NCBI GenBank assembly: GCA_030837265.1
Contig: JAUPKV010000118.1
Coordinates: 1-28,832, forward strand
Length of the DNA stretch: 28,832 bases
Reading direction: 5' to 3'
Origin: Methanobacteriota archaeon
GTDB lineage: Archaea > Halobacteriota > Methanosarcinia > Methanosarcinales > Methanosarcinaceae
Position 1 is the first letter of the stretch, and each line of letters opens with the position of its first letter. The position numbers and the translations under genes are program-made. The notes below the pieces were generated by a model. The model was given only the letters and a program-made list of their open reading frames with translations. It ran no database searches and had not been told where the DNA came from. Shown here in pieces: positions 6,245-13,292 of the stretch.

Positions 6245-7387
6245 ATGCAGTATGAATTTTATAAAAACCCTTTTCTCAGGGTTTATACTGAAATAGAAGA
6301 GGGACGCATGAGAATGAAAATGTGTGGGGCTGCATCTATTCTCATGAAAAAAAGTCTTGCGAAAAACCTTTATTTTTTTGAAGGCGAGAAACCTGCAAAA
6401 TTAGAAGCAGATAGACTCATCTGTTCTACCTGGATGCCCCCGGTTCCGGGCCCGGCCTTCGATCGCCTGGTTAATAGCCAGCTTGCTTCGGTTTTTGGAA
6501 AAATGATCCCGGACCAGGTAACGATCTCCATTACTGAGGAGTGTCCGAACAACTGTATACACTGTGCACTCCCTGACACGAAAAACAGGATAAAGCTTGC
6601 ATCTGAAACCGTTAAATCCGTGATTGACCAGGTGCTTGAAATGGGTGCCACCTTCGTGATCTTCGATGGAGGCGAGCCCTTAACATATCCTGGCCTGGAA
6701 GACCTGATAAGCTATGTCGACCCTCAAAAAGCCATCACCGGCATGTTTACCTCAGGAGTGGGGCTGACTGAAGAGAGAGCCACACGCTTGAAAAAGGCAG
6801 GCCTTTATTCACTGACTGTTAGTTTTGACAGCGCGTATGAGGATAAGCACGACTATGTAAGAGGCAGAAAAGGAATTTTTAAAAATGCGGTTGAAGCAGT
6901 TAAAAACGGACTTCAGGCAGGATTGCTTGTAAATATGTACGTGGTACTTTCCAGGGGCAACGTAAACGAGCTTGAAGAATTATACAAACTCGCAGCAAAC
7001 CTTGGTGTTCATGAGCTCTCCTTTTATGAAATAGTCCCCACTGGTAGGTGGATAGATCATGCCTCTGAAATCATGACCCCAGCAGACATGCTTAAATTTG
7101 ACAATTTTGTTTCCGGAGCAAAGGTAAAAGAGGGGCCCAGAGTCTTTGCAATTCCTCAAGTCATGAGAACAACAGGCTGCATGGCAGGCAGGAAGTGGCT
7201 GCACATTACTCCGGAAGGGAATATTCTCCCGTGCGCTTGTATCCCTATTCCGTACGGTAATGTGCATAGAGACAAAGTAAAGGATTCCTGGAAAAAAATT
7301 AGAGAAGATCCGGCATACAACGCAAAGTATTGCCTTATGAGAAATCCGGAATTTAGAGAGAAGTATCTGAGAAAGAAAGAAAAATAA
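6245..7387 (+). CDS. Radical SAM/SPASM-like protein
   Basis: The radical SAM cluster motif CPNNCIHC is at Cys 100, 104 and 107, followed by FDGGEPLTYPG (141-150, the SAM-binding GGE). The C-terminal part has Cys 312, 330, 332 and 363 in a SPASM/twitch-like region (GCMAGRKWLHITPEGNILPC), suggesting at least one auxiliary iron-sulphur cluster. About 90 residues precede the core and resemble nothing I can name. AGGA lies 7 bases before the ATG at 6245. Length (380) is normal for SPASM proteins, many of which modify peptides or join carbon atoms in cofactor synthesis. It is the third gene of the UbiA/reductase set, 63 bases downstream, so a role in making or modifying the prenylated product is inferred. 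Confidence 0.85.
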   Translation: MQYEFYKNPFLRVYTEIEEGRMRMKMCGAASILMKKSLAKNLYFFEGEKPAKLEADRLICSTWMPPVPGPAFDRLVNSQLASVFGKMIPDQVTISITEECPNNCIHCALPDTKNRIKLASETVKSVIDQVLEMGATFVIFDGGEPLTYPGLEDLISYVDPQKAITGMFTSGVGLTEERATRLKKAGLYSLTVSFDSAYEDKHDYVRGRKGIFKNAVEAVKNGLQAGLLVNMYVVLSRGNVNELEELYKLAANLGVHELSFYEIVPTGRWIDHASEIMTPADMLKFDNFVSGAKVKEGPRVFAIPQVMRTTGCMAGRKWLHITPEGNILPCACIPIPYGNVHRDKVKDSWKKIREDPAYNAKYCLMRNPEFREKYLRKKEK

Positions 7388-7389
7388 GA

Positions 7390-7406
7390 TGCAGGAGAGT
7401 CCTGCA
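7390..7406. terminator. Hairpin between convergent genes
   Basis: TGCAGGA (7390-7396) and TCCTGCA (7400-7406) pair perfectly around GAG, immediately after the radical SAM stop codon. There is no T-run on the plus side; on the minus strand the hairpin is followed by an A/T-rich stretch with several T. It may help end both convergent transcripts. Confidence 0.45.
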
Positions 7407-7464
7407 AAAGAAATTAACCGTTTAGCAACGCAAATTATGTTTTATGAGACTAATTAACAAACCC

Positions 7465-8322
7465 TCAGACTAAACCTGACCTCTGAAGGGTCATCAGGTC
7501 TTCAGTAGTAAGTTTTGCACCGCCTTTGAACTTGTCAAAGATGGACTTTGCATCCTTCTGAAGTTCGGACTTGACAACGCGGGACTTTCCATCTTTGTCC
7601 TTTTTCTTTAGTTTGAAAATTTCTTTGTCAAGATCTCGTATTTCTTTTTGAGCATTGATGAAAATTTTGTGCTGTTCGTCAGCTGCTTCCTGTGCTTTTA
7701 CAAAGTCCCTGTGGGCGATGTCAGATTCTGCCCTGGTTCTGTCAGCTTCCTTGAAAGCGATAATCATTTTCTCATGATGCTCCTGGGCCTGTCTGGCATA
7801 CTCTGCCATCTGGATATGGTCTTCAGAAGCTTCGTCCCTGATCTTCTGAGCTTCGTCAAGGATAGTCTTCAGTTCAAGGTTGCTTTCCAGCTGGACTTTC
7901 TTGGCCTGGTACTGCTTCTGTAGCTGAGTAATCTTACTAACAAGCTCTCTTTCCTTACTTGTGCTCAGCACTTCTGTCTGCTGCGTGAATTCAAGACGGT
8001 CTATATCTTTTCTCAGAGCTTTTATAGATGGTCCGCCCAGGTTATTCTGTTTCCTGATGGAATCGGCCTTTGAAAATAATTCGTTCGCTCTTGAATTTGT
8101 TTCATCGCGCTTATTCTTGTACTCACTGACCTTCTCATTTACTTCGTCCCTGAGGATTTTCAGTTCCTGAGCTTCGTTGATAAGGTCTTTTGTTTTCTTA
8201 TTCAGTTCGTTACGCTTTGCGGCAAGAGCACTAGCTTCAGTGTTTAAAACGTTTCTTTTTTCCTTGGATTCTTCAGAAATGTCTTTCAGATCTGATCTTT
8301 TTTTCTGCAATTCTTTTAGCAT
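7465..8322 (-). CDS. COG1340-type archaeal coiled-coil protein
   Basis: A 285-residue protein that is nearly all charged heptad-like helix (Lys, Glu, Gln, Arg, Ala), with a break near NNLGGPSIKALRK around residue 94 and a less helical C-terminus (FDKFKGGAKLTTEDLMTLQRSGLV). It has no signal peptide or membrane segment. This matches the archaeal COG1340 family, proposed only to be structural. Databases often label such proteins 'phosphoserine phosphatase' because they sit next to serB; nothing in this sequence is a phosphatase. GGGAGG lies 11 bases before the ATG, inside the end of the upstream serB remnant. The serB neighbour is broken here while this frame is intact, so its function does not depend on that enzyme. 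Confidence 0.8.
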   Translation of the reverse strand: MLKELQKKRSDLKDISEESKEKRNVLNTEASALAAKRNELNKKTKDLINEAQELKILRDEVNEKVSEYKNKRDETNSRANELFSKADSIRKQNNLGGPSIKALRKDIDRLEFTQQTEVLSTSKERELVSKITQLQKQYQAKKVQLESNLELKTILDEAQKIRDEASEDHIQMAEYARQAQEHHEKMIIAFKEADRTRAESDIAHRDFVKAQEAADEQHKIFINAQKEIRDLDKEIFKLKKKDKDGKSRVVKSELQKDAKSIFDKFKGGAKLTTEDLMTLQRSGLV

Positions 8323-8325
8323 CTC

Positions 8326-8715
8326 TTATTGTGCCTCCCGATCCAGCAAAAAAGCTGGCATTTTAGTAGTTTTACTGTTCGATGTCGACATGCTGTGCCT
8401 GATTACAATATTGAAAAGAAAGAGATTCAATAATAAGGCTAATGGATTTGATCTCTTTTGGATAACCACATCCGTATACTCCCTCCGGACGTGTGTTGGA
8501 TTGAAAGCTATGGTAAAACCAATCTTCTCAAGAAGACTAACCCTTTCTGCAAGCACTTTCCCGAAATAAAGGTCTCCACATATAGCTTTCTTTGTAATCT
8601 CCTCTACTTTGCTTATAACACCTGCAGCTTTGGCGAGCGCATCGATGGCCTCAGAATATATAAGAGCACTACCCATATTAAAAACAATTATTTTGTTTTC
8701 TGTAGAATTATTCAT
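8326..8715 (-). pseudogene. serB: Internally deleted, inactive phosphoserine phosphatase
   Basis: The first 65 residues follow SerB closely (KIIVFNMGSALIYSEAIDAL, then EEITKKAICGDLYFGKVLAERVSLL). The frame then jumps to a SerB C-terminus (GFTIAFNPTHVRREYTDVVI). About 110 residues between them are missing, including the Ser/Thr and Lys motifs and the GDGAND metal site. Motif I, normally D-x-D-x-T, reads NMGSA, so the nucleophile Asp is also lost. The join keeps the reading frame, yet the product cannot be a working phosphatase. The C-terminal 30 residues are not SerB-like. ATG at 8715 is taken as start; a GTG at 8727 is in frame. The stop lies 4 bases before the coiled-coil gene, the usual serB/COG1340 order. 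Serine synthesis would need another phosphatase elsewhere. Confidence 0.8.
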
Positions 8716-8727
8716 AGGACAGTTCAC

Positions 8728-9127
8728 TTAATCAAAACCTGGACCTGATAGTTATAGATGTATGGGGACCGTTTCCCGGAGAAAGGACATGTTGCCCGAG
8801 GTACCATTTTACAGGGTACATCCGCAGCATTAGATAACATACTTGCCCTGACATTAAAAGCCCACCAAAGGATTATCGTTTTCAAACATAATACGGGTTC
8901 TGCAAAACAGACCACAAAACAACAGCATCGATGTCAACGTTTTTGATTGAAATAAATCACATTCCTTTTAAGCTTTTCGGAGGGGGGACGAAATATATCG
9001 AATAAAAGTGATACATAAAAAATTCATTTGTGAGACACCTGCGACATACAGGCAGTATGCCAAAGGATTAATAAACCTCTTTGGAATTCCATTATTGAAC
9101 AAAAGGTTAACCAGGATTTTGAAAAAA
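8728..9127. other. Upstream region of mtd, no confident gene
   Basis: The region separates the serB remnant from mtd. A plus-strand frame at 8758-8946 (62 residues, containing FPEKGHVARGTILQGTSAAL) reads like protein but matches no family I know and has no ribosome site. The base composition at 8750-8900 is less AT-rich than true spacers, so this may be a remnant of a lost gene. The right part carries the mtd TATA box and a leader of about 105 bases. Confidence 0.4.
8990..9000 (+). promoter_or_regulatory. Probable TATA box of mtd
   Basis: GAAATATATCG predicts transcription from near 9022 and a leader of about 105 bases before the ATG at 9128. AGGA at 9113-9116 is the likely ribosome site. 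Confidence 0.4.
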
Positions 9128-9958
9128 ATGGTCAACATAGGTTTTATAAAAATGGGCAATCTAGGAATGAGCCAGGTTATTAATCTGATTCAGGATGAGA
9201 TTGCGGCGCGAGAAGGAATTACAGTAAGGGTATTTGGAACGGGTGCAAAGATGAGTCCTGCCGAAGCTGCAGCTACTGAAAGCTTCAAGCAGTGGAAACC
9301 AGATTTTGTCGTGATTATTAGCCCTAACGCTGCAGCTCCTGGTCCAACTGCAGCCCGTCAAATATGGAGTGACTTCCCTTGCATTGTAGTTTCAGACGGC
9401 CCGACAAAGAAAGAAGCAAGAGAAGCTCTTGAGCAGGAAGGCTTCGGGTATATCATTCTCCCGGTAGACCCACTTATCGGAGCAAAAAGAGAGTTTCTGG
9501 ATCCTGTGGAGATGGCAGATTTCAATTCCGATGCTATGAAAGTGCTTTCCATCTGCGGTGTTGTAAGACTAATACAGGAAGAACTGGATAATATAGTTCA
9601 TCAAATAAGCTCCGGAAAGTCTGGCAAAGAACTAGAACTTCCTCATATCTTTGCAAAACCTGAAAAGTGTGTTGAGTATGCAGCTTTCGCAAACCCCTAT
9701 GCAAAAGCAAAAGCTCTTGCTGCTCTTCATATGGCTGAAAAAGTAGCACAGGTTAACTTCCCTGCCTGCTTTATGCTAAAAGATGTCGAACGGATATGCT
9801 TGACTGCGGCAGCAGGACATGAGATAATGAGAGCTGCTGCCGAACTTTCAAATCAAGCAAGGGAAATTGAAAAATCCAACGACACTGTTTTCAGGCAGCC
9901 TCACGCAAAGAATGGCACTTTACTTAGAAAAACCAGATTATTTGAAAAACCGGAATAA
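9128..9958 (+). CDS. mtd: F420-dependent methylene-tetrahydromethanopterin dehydrogenase
   Basis: The enzyme carries out the reversible hydride transfer between reduced F420 and methenyl-H4MPT (or H4SPT) in the cytoplasm, a step of CO2 reduction to methane and of methyl oxidation. The sequence from MVNIGFIKMGNLGMS through FGTGAKMSPAEAA, PDFVVIISPNAAAPGPTAAR and IVVSDGPTKKEAREAL is unmistakable for Mtd. From the ATG at 9128 the protein has 276 residues, the family length. The frame is open 40 codons further upstream, but those residues are not Mtd-like and would include the leader. No partner gene follows; DUF2111 converges from the right, with only 65 bases between the stop codons. Confidence 0.97.
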   Translation: MVNIGFIKMGNLGMSQVINLIQDEIAAREGITVRVFGTGAKMSPAEAAATESFKQWKPDFVVIISPNAAAPGPTAARQIWSDFPCIVVSDGPTKKEAREALEQEGFGYIILPVDPLIGAKREFLDPVEMADFNSDAMKVLSICGVVRLIQEELDNIVHQISSGKSGKELELPHIFAKPEKCVEYAAFANPYAKAKALAALHMAEKVAQVNFPACFMLKDVERICLTAAAGHEIMRAAAELSNQAREIEKSNDTVFRQPHAKNGTLLRKTRLFEKPE

Positions 9959-10023
9959 AAAAGGGGAATCGTTGAGGATTTGAGAGGGATATTCTTAAGC
10001 AATGGATCTTTCAATCCCCAGTA

Positions 10024-10407
10024 CTATTTTTTTGCGCTTTCGACCTCTTCCATTACAAAAACATATTCCTGAAAAACTGCTGGAAGGTCAATGGTAGTCA
10101 GAATATCGACAATTCCGAGAGCTGCAACGACATTGCCATCTTTTGAGCGGATGGGTGCAACAACTACATGCTTTCCTTTATACGTACCTTCAGTGGGAAC
10201 TTCGCGGGCAACCTGATTTGTTTCCAGAACTTTTTCCAATACAGGTCCTGTGTAGTCCCTTTCAAGGATTTCTCCTTTCTCAAGACGAAGCCCTTTTCTT
10301 TTAAGACTTCTGATGGTTGTAGGAATCCCAACAAGCGAATGCACAGCTATTGCAATTGCCTCAAGATCTCCAGGTTCTGAGTCTTCGGATATAGTTAGTG
10401 AATTGAT
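10024..10407 (-). CDS. DUF2111 family protein with ATC-type start
   Basis: A small protein of a family (DUF2111) known from methanogens, function unknown. Visible segments are VHSLVGIPTTIRSLKRKGL, YTGPVLEKVL and a Gly-containing core HVVVAPIRSKDGNVVAALGI that resembles a small sensor-type beta-sheet. A GTG at 10344 gives only 106 residues, has no ribosome site and loses the N-terminal helix. GAGGGTGAT lies 3 bases before an in-frame ATC at 10407-10405, giving 127 residues starting (M)NSLTISEDSEPGDLEAI. No ATG, GTG or TTG occurs between. I annotate ATC as the start while noting a mutated ATG or a sequencing error as alternatives. A TATA-like ACTATATATTC near 10516-10526 may be its promoter. 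Confidence 0.7.
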   Translation of the reverse strand: MNSLTISEDSEPGDLEAIAIAVHSLVGIPTTIRSLKRKGLRLEKGEILERDYTGPVLEKVLETNQVAREVPTEGTYKGKHVVVAPIRSKDGNVVAALGIVDILTTIDLPAVFQEYVFVMEEVESAKK

Positions 10408-10530
10408 ATTATCACCCTCGTAAATTACTGGCGAAAAGTACGGGAAAAAGCCAGGAAAATCCCGGAATTCAAAAATCGTCTTTCATTTTCTCCGGCCATA
10501 TTAGAATCTATTTTTCCAAAGAATATATAG

Positions 10531-11193
10531 TCACTCATTACTCTCAAGTGCTTTTATAAATGCCTGTTTATGACGTTCCCCTGATTCATGAATCCCTCCC
10601 AGATCTCCGCGAGCTGCTCTACAGGGATAATGCTGGATTAGCAGCCCTGATTTAGGTGGGGCATCTTTAACCGGAAGCCCAACAATTTCTTTTGCCATGT
10701 GCCATGTGCTTCCACAGGGAGCACCCTTAATCACCTTCACTTCTGAGACTTTTCCGTTCTCAGTCTTAACTTTCAGAATAGGAGATCCAAAGATGTCCGT
10801 AAATGGCCTGTTGAACTCATTGGGTTCAAGGCTACAACAAATCTCATCCACCTCAATATCCATACCTGATGCTTCTGAAATTTTATTGAGTTCGGGAATT
10901 GAAGCCCTGGAAGGTCCCCCCGGAACTATCAGGGAACGCACGCCAGCCTCTGCCGCAAGTTTTGCAATTGAAGATGTAAGGTCCGGATGCAGGGAATAGG
11001 TAATTATTATCTCGGCAGAAAATACGCTTCGGTCAAAATTGATTGACTCCAGAAATTCATCAGGCTCCTCAATGAACATGGGCACGAACTCAGGCAAGTC
11101 AGCTGATATAACTGAAAAATCACTGTGCTCCTTAACAGTTTCAATCAGACGGTGCCCATATCTGCCCCTTGTGATAACTCCTATTACAGTCAT
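10531..11193 (-). CDS. DUF166 protein (putative archaeal-type thymidylate synthase)
   Basis: A 220-residue protein of the DUF166 family, which has been labelled putative thymidylate synthase in methanogens because some lack a standard ThyA/ThyX; the activity is not firmly established. Conserved-looking segments are VIGVITRGRYGHRLIETV at the N-terminus, SLIVPGGPSRASIPEL, ICCSLEP, GAPCGSTWHMAKEIVGLP and IQHYPCRAARGDLGG. Four Cys residues (a CC pair, CGS and PCR) could bind a metal or an Fe-S cluster, or supply a nucleophile. It is transcribed away from thymidylate kinase across a 149-base gap, which supports, without proving, a link to dTMP metabolism. The start ATG at 11193 follows GAG closely, and a TATA-like TATTTATGC lies about 30 bases upstream. 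Confidence 0.75.
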   Translation of the reverse strand: MTVIGVITRGRYGHRLIETVKEHSDFSVISADLPEFVPMFIEEPDEFLESINFDRSVFSAEIIITYSLHPDLTSSIAKLAAEAGVRSLIVPGGPSRASIPELNKISEASGMDIEVDEICCSLEPNEFNRPFTDIFGSPILKVKTENGKVSEVKVIKGAPCGSTWHMAKEIVGLPVKDAPPKSGLLIQHYPCRAARGDLGGIHESGERHKQAFIKALESNE

Positions 11194-11285
11194 TACTCTA
11201 AGCTATTTTAAATATTGCATAAATAGATGCTCATTTTATTTGGGCTAATGACTGAAATTTGTCAGCTACTAAACTTCGTGTAGAG

Positions 11286-11294
11286 TTTAAATAC
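11286..11294 (+). promoter_or_regulatory. TATA box of tmk
   Basis: TTTAAATAC predicts transcription from near 11316 and a leader of about 27 bases, which excludes the longer frame beginning at 11259. Confidence 0.5.
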
Positions 11295-11342
11295 ACTCAG
11301 TACGTTTCTGTAAGAACCTTTAAAGTAAAAAAGACGGTCGTT

Positions 11343-11960
11343 ATGAGAGGAAAACTAATCACATTTGAAGGCATTGATGGCTCAGGTAAAAGTACGGTTG
11401 CCAGAAAGCTTAAAGAAAATCCTGAAATTAATGCGTTTGAACCTGTTTTTACCCAGGAGCCGACAAGAGGCACCCTTACCGGAACCGCTGTAGAAAGAGC
11501 TATCCACTCTGATATTGACCAGCTTGCTGAGCTCTTCCTTTTTACAGCAGATCATGCCGAGCATCTGGCAAAGCTTGTAAAACCGGCACTTGAAAGTGGA
11601 AAATCAGTGATTTCCGACCGCTATTCTGACAGCCGCTATGCATATCAAAGTATTACCCTGAAAAAGCATCTGGATAATCCTCTTGAGCGGATAAAAAATC
11701 TGCACAAAGGCTGGACAGTTGTCCCTGATCTGACTTTTCTGTTTGATATCGACCCTGAGCTCTCAATTGAGCGCTGCGGCAAGAGAGGAGATCAGAGTAA
11801 GTTTGAAAAGATAGATTTTTTGCAAGGAGTCCGAGAGATTTTCCTCAGGCTCGCCGATGAAGAACCTGATCGCTTCATCATAATCGATGCTTCTCAGCCT
11901 CCCCAAAAAATTGAAATCAGAGTCACATTAGAGGTCCTGGATTTTTTGCGCCGGAAATAA
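11343..11960 (+). CDS. tmk: Thymidylate kinase
   Basis: The enzyme phosphorylates dTMP to dTDP with ATP. The P-loop FEGIDGSGKST is at residues 8-18, the TQEPTRG segment binds nucleotide, the DRY motif is at 92-94 in ISDRYSDSRYAYQ, and a lid-like Arg-rich stretch ERCGKRGDQSKFE follows near 147. From the ATG at 11343 the protein has 205 residues, the normal length; 28 more codons upstream are open but lie partly before the promoter. It is divergent from the DUF166 gene and convergent with the small gene at 12016-12282. Confidence 0.93.
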   Translation: MRGKLITFEGIDGSGKSTVARKLKENPEINAFEPVFTQEPTRGTLTGTAVERAIHSDIDQLAELFLFTADHAEHLAKLVKPALESGKSVISDRYSDSRYAYQSITLKKHLDNPLERIKNLHKGWTVVPDLTFLFDIDPELSIERCGKRGDQSKFEKIDFLQGVREIFLRLADEEPDRFIIIDASQPPQKIEIRVTLEVLDFLRRK

Positions 11961-12015
11961 AAAAGAAAGAATTCAAATTTGACCAGTAATGTACTTTAGA
12001 TAGAAGTTTCATCAC

Positions 12016-12282
12016 TTAGAGCTTGTTATCGTCAGCAAACTTAAGCAGTGCTTCCCCGAGCACCCTGACATGTACAGGATTAAGGTTGAACCTGGACCTT
12101 TTTACTCCTCCACGCTCTTTTGCAAGCTCGACATATTCCTTTTCGCTACCATAACGGTCGCTGTGAGCCAGTGAGATGGTCATATACCAGCCTCCCCCCA
12201 TCTTAATCTCCACATACCCGTCTCCGCTTCGTTCCTCAACATTTTCTTCCATATCTTCATCAGGTACATTTTCCTTTACCAT
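12016..12282 (-). CDS. Small acidic protein of unknown function
   Basis: An 88-residue protein with an acidic N-terminus (VPDEDMEENVEERSGDG), then a beta-type segment (YVEIKMGGGWYMTISLAHS), a basic turn (RGGVKRSRFNL) and an amphipathic helix (NPVHVRVLGEALLKFAD). The order of strands and final helix recalls small nucleic-acid-binding proteins of the PC4 type, but I cannot claim that family. GAGG lies 7 bases before the ATG, and GATATAAAG at 12330-12338 (minus-strand TATA) gives a leader of about 25 bases, so it is very likely a real gene. Confidence 0.65.
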   Translation of the reverse strand: MVKENVPDEDMEENVEERSGDGYVEIKMGGGWYMTISLAHSDRYGSEKEYVELAKERGGVKRSRFNLNPVHVRVLGEALLKFADDNKL

Positions 12283-12327
12283 TTACAAGCCTCAAAAATC
12301 TTGGTCTTAGATTGGAATCCTTTGTTC

Positions 12328-12340
12328 GGATATAAAGATA
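12328..12340 (-). promoter_or_regulatory. TATA box of the small acidic protein gene
   Basis: On the minus strand the sequence reads ATCTTTATATCC. Transcription would start near 12307, 25 bases before the ATG at 12282. Confidence 0.45.
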
Positions 12341-12456
12341 CCTACTAAATTATGACTTGAATAGAATACTCTATTTGATCATAGCTTGAAAATGAAGTAA
12401 CTTTCGATTATACTCTATTTAAGTTCAAGATAGAGAAAAAAAATTTTCAGTGACAT

Positions 12457-13182
12457 TTATTCGCTTTCATATCCGGATCTCACTACTTCCGGAGAAACCA
12501 GGCCTGAGTGAATTGCAGTTGCAATCAAAGCTCCTCTAATCCCTAGTTTTTCAAGGGTAAAAAGGTCTTCCATATCACGGACTCCTCCGGCAAGCAGTAC
12601 ACTGTGTTTGGAGTGTTTAACCAGTTTTTGAAGGCATACGGGATCAAAACCTGACGCAGTACCTACTCTGTCAAGATCAAGAAAAATAATGTCTTTAAGC
12701 GGGAAGTTATTCAGTACCTTTATTATTTCAAAAAGATTTTCAGAAATTTCAGGGTCTTTCTTCAGGACTTGTCCATGCTTTATATCAATACTGACACTGA
12801 TCCTTTCAGGATTTCCTGAAGCTGCGTTTTTAATAACTGAAAGCGTACCTGTTTCTGTGCCTATGATAGCAGTACCTGCAATAGAAAGAGCTTTATCTAC
12901 ATCCCCCATGGACGAAATTCCGAAATCGAGCATCGTATTTGTTTTTTGGGTTACTTCCCTGATAATTTCGGCATTTATTTCGTTAGATCCCTTACCCTGC
13001 AATCTGTTGAGGTCAGCAATATAAACTTCTCGGGGCTGCAGGAAATCGACTATATTCAGGGGATCGGAACTATTACAGATTTTACTTGAATTCGAAACCA
13101 GTCGGTACTTTTCCCGGATGCCGCCTTTTGCAAGAACTGCGCTACGGTTAAATATATCCATTACAAAAACTACTCGGAACAT
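12457..13182 (-). CDS. HisA-related protein (COG1411 type)
   Basis: A 241-residue TIM-barrel protein related to the histidine enzyme HisA. Asp 9 (FVMDIFNRSAV) and Asp 133 (SVSIDIKHGQV) sit where HisA has its two catalytic acids. The two phosphate-binding Gly loops are also present (LLAGGVRDMEDL and RGALIATAIHSG). It starts FRVVFVMDIFNR and diverges from true HisA enough to fit the COG1411 group, whose substrate is not known. It is divergent from mfnB across 110 bases holding both promoters, which suggests a task in C1-cofactor synthesis and not in histidine synthesis. The ATG at 13182 lacks a Shine-Dalgarno sequence but lies just after the transcription start predicted by the TATA box, so a nearly leaderless mRNA is likely. 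Confidence 0.8.
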   Translation of the reverse strand: MFRVVFVMDIFNRSAVLAKGGIREKYRLVSNSSKICNSSDPLNIVDFLQPREVYIADLNRLQGKGSNEINAEIIREVTQKTNTMLDFGISSMGDVDKALSIAGTAIIGTETGTLSVIKNAASGNPERISVSIDIKHGQVLKKDPEISENLFEIIKVLNNFPLKDIIFLDLDRVGTASGFDPVCLQKLVKHSKHSVLLAGGVRDMEDLFTLEKLGIRGALIATAIHSGLVSPEVVRSGYESE

Positions 13183-13207
13183 ACTTATTCAATAGCTGCA
13201 TCATCCT

Positions 13208-13220
13208 ATAAAATATATAA
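13208..13220 (-). promoter_or_regulatory. TATA box of the HisA-like gene
   Basis: The minus strand reads TTTATATATTTTA, predicting a start near 13190, about 8 bases before the ATG at 13182. Confidence 0.5.
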
Positions 13221-13230
13221 ATAACTAATG

Positions 13231-13241
13231 TTGTATAAAAA
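13231..13241 (+). promoter_or_regulatory. Probable TATA box of mfnB
   Basis: TTGTATAAAAA predicts transcription from near 13262 and a leader of about 30 bases carrying GAGG 7 bases before the ATG. It lies back to back with the TATA box of the HisA-like gene. Confidence 0.4.
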
Positions 13242-13292
13242 AATTAATATTCATAATGTGGTCTTAATTTCACGCTTTATTAGAGGATTTCT

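Noticed and set aside
9008..9127. 40 extra in-frame codons before mtd as an N-terminal extension
   Set aside because: From the ATG at 9128 the protein has the exact family start and length; the upstream residues overlap the predicted leader and are not Mtd-like.
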